Assembly (NCBI RefSeq): GCF_963169125.1
Contig: NC_084802.1
Span: 31,154,107-31,218,106, forward strand
Source of the DNA: Humulus lupulus
Lineage: Eukaryota; Streptophyta; Magnoliopsida; Rosales; Cannabaceae
Length of the DNA stretch: 64,000 bases
Reading direction: 5' to 3'
The notes below the pieces were generated by a model. It did not search any database and was not told the origin of the DNA. It saw only the letters and a program-made list of their open reading frames with translations. The position numbers and the translations under genes were made by a program. Shown here piece after piece: positions 43,552 to 54,405 of this stretch (position 1 is the first letter of the stretch; each line of letters starts with the position of its first letter).

Positions 43552-45895
43552 AGCTCCCGCTTGCACTAATTTAAACTAATGCCTTAATTCTACTGATCTG
43601 ATTTCCTTGATATGCTTATCAAATGTAGCTTCTAGAAGTGTCTTTGTAAATGGTTCTGAAAGATTGTCTTCAAATGCAATCTTCATAACCTTCACATCTC
43701 CCCTGGCCACATATTCTCGAATTATGTGATACTTCCTTTCTATATGCTTACTCCTCTTGTGACTTCGAGGTTCTTTCGAGTTGGCTATCGCTCCTGTGTT
43801 ATCACAAAACAACACAAGTAGTTTATCCATATTTGGAATAACACCAAGGTCTGAATAGAAATTCTTTTACCATACTATTTCCTTAGCTGCTTCAAATGTA
43901 GCTATGTACTCAGCCTCCATGGTTGAATTTGATATTGCAGATTGTTTTATGCTTCTCCATATCACAGCTCCACCCCCAAGAGTAAACACCATTCTAGAAG
44001 TAGACTTCATATCATCGACATCAGTCTGGAAATCTAAATAGGTGTAGCCTACAGGGTTCGAAACACCACCCTTGTAGACTAATATATAATCCCTAGTCCA
44101 TCTAAAATATTTCAGGACATGCTTAACTGCTATCCAATGTTCTGGTCCTAGGTTTGACTGAACATGCTCACTACTCCCACTGCATAGCAGATATTTGGTC
44201 TAGTACACAATATAACATACATCAGACTTCCATCTGCAGATGCGTAAGGAACTTTTCTCATTGCATCTTCCTCTTTAGGAGTCTAGGGAGACTGCTTATT
44301 TGAAAGATGAATTCCATGGCGGGACGGTAGACGTTCTTTCTTGGAATTTTTCTTTGAGAAACGTTCAAGAACTTTATCAATGTAAGCTGCTTGAGATAGA
44401 GCTAAGAGTTTGTTCTTTCTATCCCTAATGATCTGGATACCTAGCACATAACTCACTTCACCAAAATCCTTCTTCTGGAATTGAGTGCTCAGCCAATTCT
44501 TCACATTTGATAATTTCTTAACATTGTTTCCAATGAGTAAGATATCATCTACAAAAAGAACAAGGAATACCACTATTTGATTTGCCCTTAGTTGGTAAAC
44601 ACAAGGTCCGTCAATATTTTGTTCAATGCCATAGGTTTTGATTATTTCATCAAACCTAAGATTATAGGAACGAGAAGCTTGCTTATGTCCATAAATGGTC
44701 CTATTCAACTTGCAAACTTTTCCTTCTTGTCCAGCTACTATAAATCCTTCTAGTTAATCCATATAAATGACTTCATCAAGCTTCCCGCTAAGAAAAATTG
44801 TCTTTACATCATTTTCCAAATCTCATTATCGAGAGCACCTGCTATGGATAGGAGGGTGTGAATGGACTTGAGCATGGCTACCGGACTAAAAGTTTCCTCA
44901 TAGTCCACACCCTCTCTTTGGGTATAACCCTTTGCCACTAATCGACACCTCGTTTCTTCTCATAGATCTACTTGCACCCAATAGCCCTAAAGTCACTAGG
45001 TGCTTCCACAAGATCCCAGAAGAAATTTGAGTACATGGACTCAATTTCCTATTTCATGACTTCGAGCCATATTTCATTTTTAGGGCTAGTCATTGTCTGT
45101 TTGAAAGACATTGGATCATCGTCACCAGTGTCACCACCACCCATATTGGTTTCAACAACCATATTGGTTTCAAAAACCATATTAGTTTTACCATCCAAAC
45201 CATGGTTAACTGGGTTCCTAGAAACCCTCCCACTACGACGAGGCTTTGTGACTGTTTGTTCAGAAACAATGGTACTTTCTTCATTTAAATTGATTTGCTT
45301 CGGTTGGACATGAAGAGTGGGAATTTCATCATCAACTTGCGTTGATGACGTTGGAACATTGGTTGGAGTCAATTCTTCAACCATCTTTTCTAAAACTACT
45401 TTGTTGTGCAGTTTGAATTTTTTGGACATAGTCATCTTCCAAAAAAGTAGCATTTGTAGAAGTAAACACTTTCTTCTCAAAATGACTATAGAAAATTTCA
45501 CCCTGAGTTCCTTTAGGATAGCCAAAAAACATGCAAACTTCAGTTCGCAGTTCTACCTTTCCTTCTTTATTCCTCAGGAGATGGGCGGGACACCCCTAGA
45601 TTCTATAATGGCGTAAACTATGTTCATGACCATTCCAATGTTCTAAAGGTGTTTTGGGGATTGATTTGGACGAAACAACATTTAGATTGTCGTTTGTAGT
45701 TTCAATTGCATGTCCCCATAACGAAGTTGGCAGAGTTGAGTAACTAAGCATGCATCTAACCATTTCCAATATGGTTCTGTTCCGCTACACAATTTTGTTG
45801 CGAAGTACCCAGGGCAGTAAGTTGAGAAAAAATACCAAGTTCAATTAAATGATCTTGGAACTGCATATCAAACGCCTCTTACGCAAACAACTTAG
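43552..45895 (-). pseudogene. Copia-3 pol remnant: integrase end, RT, RNase H (antisense)
   Basis: On the minus strand, from high to low coordinates: the integrase C-terminal region (about 45890-45430, with GCPAHLLRN and MFFGYPKGT), a linker rich in Thr/Glu/Asn (45525-45049), RT with LFVDDILLIGN near 44560 and LSQAAYIDK near 44390, and the RNase H end with CDNTGAIANSKEP and SKHIERKYHIIREY (43810-43720). Frames are interrupted several times. The 5' half (LTR, gag, protease, integrase core) is missing; the sequence changes near 45895 to Tat-3. Confidence 0.8.
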
Positions 45896-45899
45896 ATCG

Positions 45900-46492
45900 A
45901 GATACACTTTGCCCAGATCACCCTCGTGAAACTCTGAACATGATCTGAGCCAGTTCGTGTTTGTCCTACAATACCCATCTCGATTAGTGTGTTCAGTTCA
46001 CAGACGCCTAACTATGATGCATAGTGAAGGATCCCAAAAGACTCGGTGAATCTCCATACACCTAATAAATGTCTAGATTTCATTATGTATTTATTACACA
46101 ATATAACTGGTATATAATTAATAGGCAATCATATATTTATGTAAATGGGAAGTTACCTAATTTTGTAAGTTACCATATTAATGTATGGTTACCCAAACTT
46201 TTCCATGATTATTCCCTATAAATACAAAGGGAACGAACAAAAAAATGGATCGACTTTCTGTATGCCAATACTCTGTTGAAATTTTCATAAACAATTTCAT
46301 CAAGAGTCCTAGACAGATATATTAGAGTGACTCATGGACTAGGTGAATTTTAACCACTGAACCACGTAAAATTGTGTGAGCATTTTTTGTTCTTGCTTTT
46401 TGTTATCTCTTTCTATTCGGTTTATCAAAAAGGCCTAGTCTCTCTATTATGAGATTTCTAAATCCGCTGTTGTCGAAAAATCGCATCAACCA
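45900..46492 (+). repeat. Tat-3 5' LTR (left limit uncertain)
   Basis: TATAAATA at 46217-46224 and a 3' end CAACCA directly before the primer site mark this as the LTR of a third Tat-type element. The left end is not certain and could lie anywhere from about 45900 to 46080. No second LTR was found. Confidence 0.55.
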
Positions 46493-46494
46493 AT

Positions 46495-46512
46495 TGGTGC
46501 TTTCATTGAGAG
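46495..46512 (+). promoter_or_regulatory. Tat-3 primer-binding site
   Basis: The third exact copy of TGGTGCTTTCATTGAGAG, 3 nt after the LTR end. Confidence 0.75.
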
Positions 46513-46568
46513 TGGACTGGGCTTGAATTCTCACACGATATTCAACCCAACAATCATCAACAATCAAC

Positions 46569-47062
46569 ATGATGGTCACTTGTTCCATGTGCGACAACGA
46601 AATGGAGCAGCCCGATGATCAGGGAGGTCAACTTACGACCATCCCCACTGGAGAAGGCACATTCACACAACGTCGTCTTGGAAAACAGCATGTGGATCAA
46701 AATGATGCTAGAAGTTCAGCCTCACACCGACCAAATCTCAATCCATGATACCTGACAGCCATTGAAATGGAGAATGCTCAGCTAAGGAGCCATCTCTCTC
46801 GAGGGAATATGAAAATTGAGGAGATTTTATCTCGATTACCCTCTCCTGGGACCAATAATGACATCGAAATGAGGCAAAGTGGGTCCCAAGATTCCCACAG
46901 GAATAATTGACCTAAAATCAGTCATTCTGTCTGAACTGCGACCCCGAGTTTTGTACCTTCTGAATGGACTCCATGAAATACTCAACCTACCAATCCTCGC
47001 AGGGATAATAATTCAACTCAGACTCCCAGGAATTAGCTTGACTAGACAGGGCAGGCTGAAAC
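46569..47062 (+). pseudogene. Tat-3 gag N-terminus, broken and interrupted by Copia-4
   Basis: The ATG near 46569 opens MMVTCSMCDNEMEQP and a Gln/Ser/Arg-rich gag-like sequence, with an EMENAQLRSHLSRG segment near 46765. Several in-frame stops occur, the first at about 46747. Copia-4 begins at 47063. No protease, RT or integrase of this element is found to the right, so it lost its centre or recombined. Confidence 0.5.
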
Positions 47063-48091
47063 TGTTGAGATTGGTTAAATATAATTGTCAAGAAGTTTAC
47101 CCATTGAGGTGCAAAAAATACTTCACGGTTTTCACTTAAAGAGAAGTGAAAACATGAAATTGTGTAAAAGGTATCTAAAAGTGAATTTTATGGGTCTAAA
47201 GCTATACAATGAGGTATCCAAACATTCCCAAAAAGTTTGGTAGCATTTGGAGCAATTTTAGGACCATTGGAAGGGTCTAAAGTCAGAGAGGGTGGCGATG
47301 TGTCACCCCCTAAGTGATGTAGCATCACCAAAATGTAAAGGGCTTCAAAAACCTTAGTAGGCGATGCATCGCCTTCTAGTAGACGACATATCGCCTGACA
47401 GGCGATAGATTGCATGTGCGGTCTTTTAGGGTCGTACAGTTTACGTAAAATGCTATAAATGATGTGTTTTAAATGCTCTAATCCTATTGGAAAGACTAAT
47501 GATGATGCCTACACTATATATATGGGTTATTAGAGTTGAAAAGCCTTTATCACACTTTCCAACTCTCTCTCTCTCTCAAACTCATTCTCTCTCTAGCTTT
47601 CTAAGACCAAAGTTTTCTCCAAGAAACTCATCAAGCTTGCTTGACTTGCATGAGTTTCAAGGCTTGTTCAATCCCAAATCTCATTCTACTTAGTTGAAGC
47701 TTCAAAGAATTTGGGAAGACTTGGAATAGAGATTTTGAACAATAATATTCATATTGTGTATAAGCCTTAGAAGTTCTCCAAGTTTGAAGATTCAAGTTGC
47801 TCAATACCAAGGTTGTATCTCTCTAACCCTAATCTTGTATTTTGTCATTCTATTATGTTTTTCATTGTTGGTATAGATGATTAAATATATCTAAGTTTAT
47901 CATATCATCATTTAATCATTTAGTTTCTTATATTCAAGATTAACATTCATATCATGAACATGTTTCTTTGATTATCAAGAATTGCACTCATACTTTAAAT
48001 TTGAATCTTGACTAACATCTAGGGTTTGGAATATTGCATTATTATCATTATTCATTGTTGATTTGCAAAGATTAAAGCCATATATTCCCAA
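47063..48091 (+). repeat. Copia-4 5' LTR
   Basis: TGTTGAGATTGG to TATATTCCCAA. A CT-rich stretch at 47560-47592 and TATATATGGG near 47516 mark the likely transcription start region. It ends without the CAACA seen in the 3' copy. Confidence 0.85.
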
Positions 48092-48338
48092 AAATCAAAA
48101 TCTCTATTCTAATTACTTTCAATTTTGTGTTTTGCATAATCAACAATGAGGGAAATGTGTTTGTTGCCATATTTTTGTGAGTTTGAGATCATTGTTTATA
48201 TTAAGAGTACAATGGTGAATGATAATAAAGAATTCAAGGATTATTTTTATACTTGTTTTGTTTGTAAAGTTATTGATCATCATTATGAGATATGGTAATT
48301 GCAAAACTAACCATGATGAGATTGGGGTCAATACAAGT

Positions 48339-48590
48339 GATGATGAGACCTGTGTGACCTTAATTGAATTTAACGCATTCGATGAGGAATGTATGATAAC
48401 CCTAAAGAGAATTGACATGGTTCATGCATGTAGTAATGAGACTAATGCAACCATAAGAGAAGGTGAACATTTCAATGCAATTGATGATGAGATCATTGCA
48501 AAAGAAAGTGAATATACTAAGGTCAATGCAATTGATGTTGAAATCATTGCAACCTTGAGTGAAGTTAATGCAACCCAAGGAAAGGTACAA
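48339..48590 (+). repeat. 51-bp (17-residue) tandem repeats at the gag position of Copia-4
   Basis: Within an open frame from 48219 to 48596, units start at 48381, 48432, 48483 and 48534 exactly 51 bp apart, with a shorter unit at 48339. The loose consensus is (D/S)(D/N)E-I-A-L-E---NAI. The sequence is acidic and has no gag-like motif or zinc knuckle. The repeats are diverged, hence not recent. The product is unknown; a spacer or decayed gag is possible. Confidence 0.6.
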
Positions 48591-48686
48591 GGATGACAGT
48601 ATGATACTTGTTCCACCATTCATGCAACCTATGATAAAACTCCTTTCAAAACCTTTGAAAGTGCAAAGGCTATACTTGAAGTCCAA

Positions 48687-51595
48687 ATGGGAAATGAAAA
48701 GAGATCCAAGGTACTTGGAAGGGGCTGCATTGATGTGTTCTTCATAAATGGAAAGAAAGTGACCCTAATTAATGTTTTCTATGTTCCCTATAAGACTAGA
48801 AACATTATGAGTGGAAGTCTATTGAGTAAATCCAATATCAAAATGGATTTTGAATTCGGTAAACTCACTTTGACTAAGTTGGGCACTTTTGTGGGAAAAT
48901 GTTATACATGTTATGGAATGATCAAGCTTTGTGCTCTTGATAGTGACAATAATGATATGGAATCTAAATCTTGCAATGTAATTAATTCTAATTCTATTAC
49001 TTTGTGGCATAATAAACTTGCTCATATAGGTTATAACACAATTAAAAGAGTTGTTAAATGTGGATTGATTAATTGTGATGTAAATGAGCATGATAAATGT
49101 GAATTATGTGTTAAATCTAAAATGGTAAAGAAACTTTTTCCAAGTGTTTATAGATGTTCAAACTTGCTAGATTTAATACATAGTGATTTATATGAATTGA
49201 ATGACATGTTGACTAGAGGAGGAAATAGATAGTTCATAACTTTTATAGATGATTACTCTAGGTATAATTATGTGTATTTACTTAAGAGTAAGGATGAGGC
49301 ATTTAGTGCATTTATGATCTATAAAGATAAAGTAGTAAATCAATTGGAAAGGAAAATAAAGACTCTTAGAAGTAATAGAGGTGGTGAATACTTTTCAAAT
49401 GATTTCAATGTGTTTTGTGAACAACATGGCATTATACATGAATGCACTGCACCATCCACTCCACAACAAAATGGGATAGCTAAAAGAAAGAATAGGACTT
49501 ATCTTGAGATGATTAACTCTATGCTTTCACATGCTAAATTGCGTTATAATTTGTGGGGTGAAGCCTTGCTTGCTACGTGTCATATATTGAATCGAATTCC
49601 TAGGAAAAAGAAAAAAGTGTCTCCATATGAGTCATGGAGAGGAAAAAAAGCCTAACCTAGGCTATCTTAAAGTGTGGGGGTGCCTTGCTTATTGCAAGAG
49701 TACAGAGCCTAAAAGGACCAAGTTGGGTCCAAGGGTCGTAAAGTGTGCATTTGTTGGCTATGCCTCAAATAGAAAGGCCTATAGGCTATTAGACTTGGAG
49801 GCTTATGTGATAATTGAATCAAGAGAAGTGGAGTTCTTTGAGAATATGTTATATTGTGATAGCAACTCTCAAGAACCCACAAGTGTTGGAGAATCTCTTA
49901 AAGAGAAAGATCCAAAGGTTGATGAGCAACCTATATTGCCTCGGAGAAGCCAAAGGCTTAAAAAATTGGGATCAAATGAGACATGTTCTCAAGTTGAGAC
50001 ACTCTACCTAGTTAGGGAAAACCTTGAAGAAGTCACATGGAAATTTCCTACGGCTCTTCAAGTTGAGGATGACCCCAAAACATTCCAAGAATCAATGTCT
50101 TCAAGAGACTTCGCTTTTTGGAAGGAGGCAATAATTGATGAGATGGATTCAATTACTTCAAACCACACATGGGAATTGGTAGACATTACACAAGGTTAAA
50201 AACCAATTGGGTGCAAGTGGGTATTTTGGAGGAAATATCACACCGATGGCACATTACAAACCTTCAAGGCAAAACTAGTAGCCAAAGGGTTTAAACAAAA
50301 GGAAGGAGTCGATTATTTTGACACGTATGCACCAGTTTCTAGGACAACCACTATAAGGGTACTATTTTCCTTATCATTAATATATAACTTTTATGTTCAT
50401 CAAATGGATGTCAAAACGGCATTCCTAAATGGAGATCTCGATGAGGAGATTTATATGGAACAACTAGAGGGTTTTGTTCTAAAGGGAAATGAACATAAAG
50501 TGTGTGGGCTTGTTAAATCAATATGAGGTTTAAAGCAAGCACCAAAAAAATGGCATGAGAAATTTGATAAAGCCATAATTTCGGATGGGTTTAGACATAA
50601 TAATGCAGACAAGTGCTTATACTCTAAGACTTGAAATGACTATGTCAGCTTGGTGTGTCTATATGTTGATTTTGAGTAATGATATGAAAGACATGATGGA
50701 AATGAAGAGGTTTCTATCTTCCACTTTCAAGATAAAAGAACTTGGAGAGGTTGATACCATATTGGGTATAAAAGTGAGAAGAAATAGTGGGGGTCATGCC
50801 TTAAGTCAAGAACACTATGTTGAGAAAGTGCTTGACAAGTTTAGTCATCTCAAAATCAAAGAGGAAAATACACCATTTGATTCAAGAATAAAGCTTGAAA
50901 AGAATAATGGTAGAGCAGTGGCTCAACTTGAGTATGCAAGTGCATTAGGGCGTCTAATGTACACCGCTCATTGTACAAGGGCAGATATTGCATATTCGGT
51001 TAGTAAACTAAGTAGGTTTACTAGCAATCCAAGTATGGAACGTTGGAAAGTGATTGAGAGAGTTCTAAGGTACCTTAAAAGGACCAAGTAGCTAGGCCTC
51101 CAATATTCAAAGTTCTCGAAGATACTTGAAGGACATTCCTATGCGAGTTGGATATCAAGTGTAGGAGATAATCTCTCCACAAGTGGTTGGGTGTTTATGC
51201 TTGGAGGAGGAGTGGTTTCTTGGGGTTCTAAGAAACAAACATGTATTTCACACTCAACCATGGAGGACGAATTTATAGCTCTAGTGGCAACTAGCAAAGA
51301 GGCTGAGTGGCATAGAGATCTCATGTTGGAGATCCCAATTTCTACGGATGAGATATCGACGATCTCGATACTTTGTGATAGTCAAGCCACATTGGCTAGC
51401 GCATATAATGGCGTATATAATGGGAAGTCTAGACATATAAGTCTAAGACATGATTATGTGAGACAATTGATTCATGGAGGAATCATATCAATCTCATATG
51501 TTAAGACAAGTGAGAACTTAGCGGATCCATTTACAAAACCTCTTGCGAAGAGGTTAGTAAGTTTTACTTCAAAAGGGATGGGACTAAACTCCTAG
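48687..51595 (+). pseudogene. Copia-4 pol: protease end, integrase, RT, RNase H (broken)
   Basis: A protease-tail/pre-integrase region comes first. The integrase zinc finger is at about 49003-49130 (H, H, then C-x2-C in CELCVKSK). Its core has D in HSDLYEL, but the second catalytic D is Asn (RSNRGGEY, 49370) and the Glu is Lys (GIAKRKN, 49482). Stop TAG 49230. A run of A at 49640-49648 carries one extra base. TAA 50197. RT follows with VDYFDTYAPVSR and DVKTAFLNGDL. TGA at 50524 lies in the SI-GLKQAP block. Near 50662-50675 about 11 nt are lost, removing part of the YVDD motif and shifting the frame. RNase H (50940-51595) has one TAG (51089) and ends at TAG 51593-51595. Clearly inactive. Confidence 0.87.
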
Positions 51596-52142
51596 AATAA
51601 TATATTCACCAATGATGGTAATCAAACTCCAAATTTGTGAACATCAATGGCAAGAGTTCAATGGGTAAGAACAAGTTATTGGGTGAATTATTTCAACACT
51701 AACAAAATCATGAGTTCCATCTAAGGATTGTAAGTGTTGGTTGCTACCGAGTGAGTGCTAAGCCTAAGGCTTCTAATGAAGTTCAATTGTGTGCAACAAG
51801 CATCTCTAAAGGTAGCAAAGATGTTGTAAGAACTTCACCTATGTGAACTTAGAGGTGGTGCCGCCTCTCATGGGAGTTAGAGTTTCTCCCCAGAAAGTTC
51901 ATGAAATGGATGAGCACATGGCCATATGAGTGCTAAGCGAGAAAATTGGGAAAATGAATGTTCAAGTGGTGGTGTGTGTGTTGGTACCAGTTTTATCATT
52001 AAAGAGTACTTGGTTCAATCTTTAAGACACCAATGACTTCAACAAGGCTTTGTAATACTTTCACTAAGATAAAGTTCAAATCGAAAGATACTTTATTTTA
52101 TGCACCAAAATTGTTAAGTTAAGAAGAGATGATTATATTTAA
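51596..52142 (+). other. Copia-4 3' untranslated region
   Basis: Sequence between the end of pol and the PPT. No open frame of note and no known motif. Confidence 0.6.
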
Positions 52143-52155
52143 CCAAGTGGGGGAT

Positions 52156-53162
52156 TGTTGAGATTGGATAAATATAATGGTTAAGCTGTTTACACGTTGA
52201 GGTGAAAAACACTTAACAGATTTCACTTAAAGAGAAGTGAAAACATGAGATTATGTAGAATGCATCTAAAAGTGACTTTTATGGGTCTAAAGTGATACAA
52301 TGAGGTATCCAAACATTCCCAAAACATTTGGTAGCATTTGGAGCAATTTTAGGACCATTGGAGTGGTCCAAAGTCAGAGAGGGTGGCGATACGTCACCCC
52401 CTAAGTGGTGTAGCATCGCCTAAATGTGAAGGGCTTCAATCGCATGCTAGTAGGCGATATATTGCATGTGAGGCAATACATCACCTACATGCAAGCGATG
52501 CATTGCCTTGACGGTCTTTTAGGGTCGTACAATTTATATAAAATGCTCCAAATGATGTATTTTAAATGCTCTAATCCTATTGGTTAGACTAATGATGATG
52601 CCTACACTATATAAATGGGTTATTAGAGTTGAAAAGTCTTGATCACACTTTCCAACTCTCTCTCTAGCTCTATAATACCAAAGTTTTCTCCAAGAAACTC
52701 ATCAAGCTTGCTTGACTTGCATGAGTTTCAAGGCTTGTTCAATCCCAAATCTCATTCTAATTAGTTGAAGCTTCAAGCAATTGGGAAGGCTTGGAATAGA
52801 GATTTTGGACAACAATATCCATATTGTGTATAAGCCTTAGAAGTTCCCCAAATTGAAGATTCAAGTTGCTCAATACAAAGGTTGTATCTCTCTAACCCTA
52901 ATCTTGTATTTTGTGATTCTATTGTGTTATTCATTGTTAGTGTTGATGATTAAATGTATCTAAGTTCATCTTATAATTATTTAATCATTTAGTTCATTAT
53001 ATTAAAGATTAACATTCATATGATGAACGTGTTTCTTTGATTATCAAGAATAGCCTTCGTACTTTAAATTTGAATCTTGATCAGCATCTAGGGTTTGGAA
53101 TATTATATTATTATCATAATTCATTGTTGATTTGCAAAAGGTAAAGTCATATATTCCCAACA
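52156..53162 (+). repeat. Copia-4 3' LTR
   Basis: TGTTGAGATTGG to TATTCCCAACA (1007 bp), colinear with the 5' LTR. The GC-rich cassette (52385-52510) is the most diverged part of the pair. Confidence 0.88.
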
Positions 53163-54405
53163 AAAATCACCTCACCAGAGTTTCAATCCAACCCGATCTA
53201 CTGGGTATTTATGCCATGACTAGACATCAACAATCTGGAGATGAAAAGTATATATTTCCACAAAATAACTTTGTATCGGTTAGAATTTATCACAAGTTAT
53301 TAGAGTTTTCATGCATCAAATTGAAATGAAATTCAGGATATTATTTTCTTATTTTTGTAGAACTTGAAATAAATGTGTTTGCAAGCTTCATTGTTTGTTG
53401 CCCAAGCACCGTACGTTATAAAGTTTTGAGTACTACATGAAAGAACCTCACATGCTTGGCAAAAGGCTATGACTTTACTTATAACAAATTATGTATCACA
53501 AATGGGCAAGAGTTCACTCATCAAACAATTAATAGATACAAAAACATGACATCTAACATTTGTAAAATATTTTAATGTTACAATCAGAGCAGCAAGAGAC
53601 GTACCAATTTGTATGTTGCTAAAGTGTTTGTGAGCTTTGGTGCAAGAATGGACTTGGACTAATAGAACCACATAGCAAATGCAACCTCCACGAAGTTGAC
53701 CCAGAAGTATGAAGAACATCTAAATGACAACTATCAACTCAGTGAACGATACTTCTCTTGCTCCACTCTTGCACTCGTCACTGAAGCATGAGAAATCGAA
53801 GCTAGGGTCAATATTCCACATTGTAAAGAGGATATTCTCAATGGCCTCATCCTTAATCTTATCTTGAGCAGCCTCTAGTGAGTCAACTTTGCCTTCCAAT
53901 GAAGTGATTGTGGCCTTCAAAGGGCTAACCTCCTCACTTCAAGCTCAAGAGCTAACTTCAATAGATGCTAGCTTTGCACTAAGAATATTTTTTTTCCATG
54001 ATAATAGAAGAGACCTTGGCTTAAAGAACATCCCTCTCATAAAACTACTTCCACAAACTAGCCTTCCTGATCTCGCACTTTGAACTCAAGCCTCTCTTTA
54101 TTTACCTTGATTCAAGAAAAGTTTTTTTTGGAAGCCTTAAGCTTAGACTTCTGGTGAGCTACCTCAACATTAAAAGCAACTAGACAATGAGCTACAATAT
54201 AGTTCTAAAAAAACAACGAAGTAAAGAAAGAGGATAACAAAAGTAGAGAAGAAATAGTAAGATGTAAAAGCATATACCTGCAAACAAACACACAAATACT
54301 TAAGAGCTAACCTGAGTCACAGACTTCAAGAGGACCTAGCTCAGGTCACCATTAGTGAAATCCAAGATCTCCTTCCCCTCAACCTCATAAAGCTCATTTG
54401 CGTTG
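53163..54405 (-). pseudogene. Tat-3 right part: remnant of an antisense coiled-coil gene
   Basis: On the minus strand, 53920-53720 reads KATITSLEGKVDSLEAAQDK and then FTMWNIDPSFDFSCFSDE. This resembles the coiled coil and hydrophobic end of proteins coded by extra genes of Tat-type elements. Further diverged coiled-coil sequence extends to about 54200. It fits the place and strand of the Tat-1 and Tat-2 antisense gene. 53163-53700 has only short broken frames that I cannot assign. No 3' LTR is seen before 54406. Confidence 0.45.

Larger units (their letters stand above)
47063..53162 (+). mobile_element. Copia-4: Ty1/copia retrotransposon with both LTRs, no recognisable gag
   Basis: 5' LTR 47063 to about 48091 and 3' LTR 52156-53162 both start TGTTGAGATTGG. 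By eye they differ at roughly a tenth of sites, so the copy is old. The PPT CCAAGTGGGGGA (52143-52154) precedes the 3' LTR. No initiator-Met primer site is seen after the 5' LTR. Flanks (GAAAC left, AAAAT right) are not a clean TSD, so decay or recombination between copies is possible. The LTRs contain GGCGATGCATCGCC (47360) and diverged relatives (52452-52508). Confidence 0.85.

Noticed and set aside
48402..48686. Minus-strand frame of 94 residues with Cys/Ile-rich repeats
   Set aside because: It is the reverse reading of the 51-bp repeats; the plus frame is longer and lies in the expected orientation of Copia-4.
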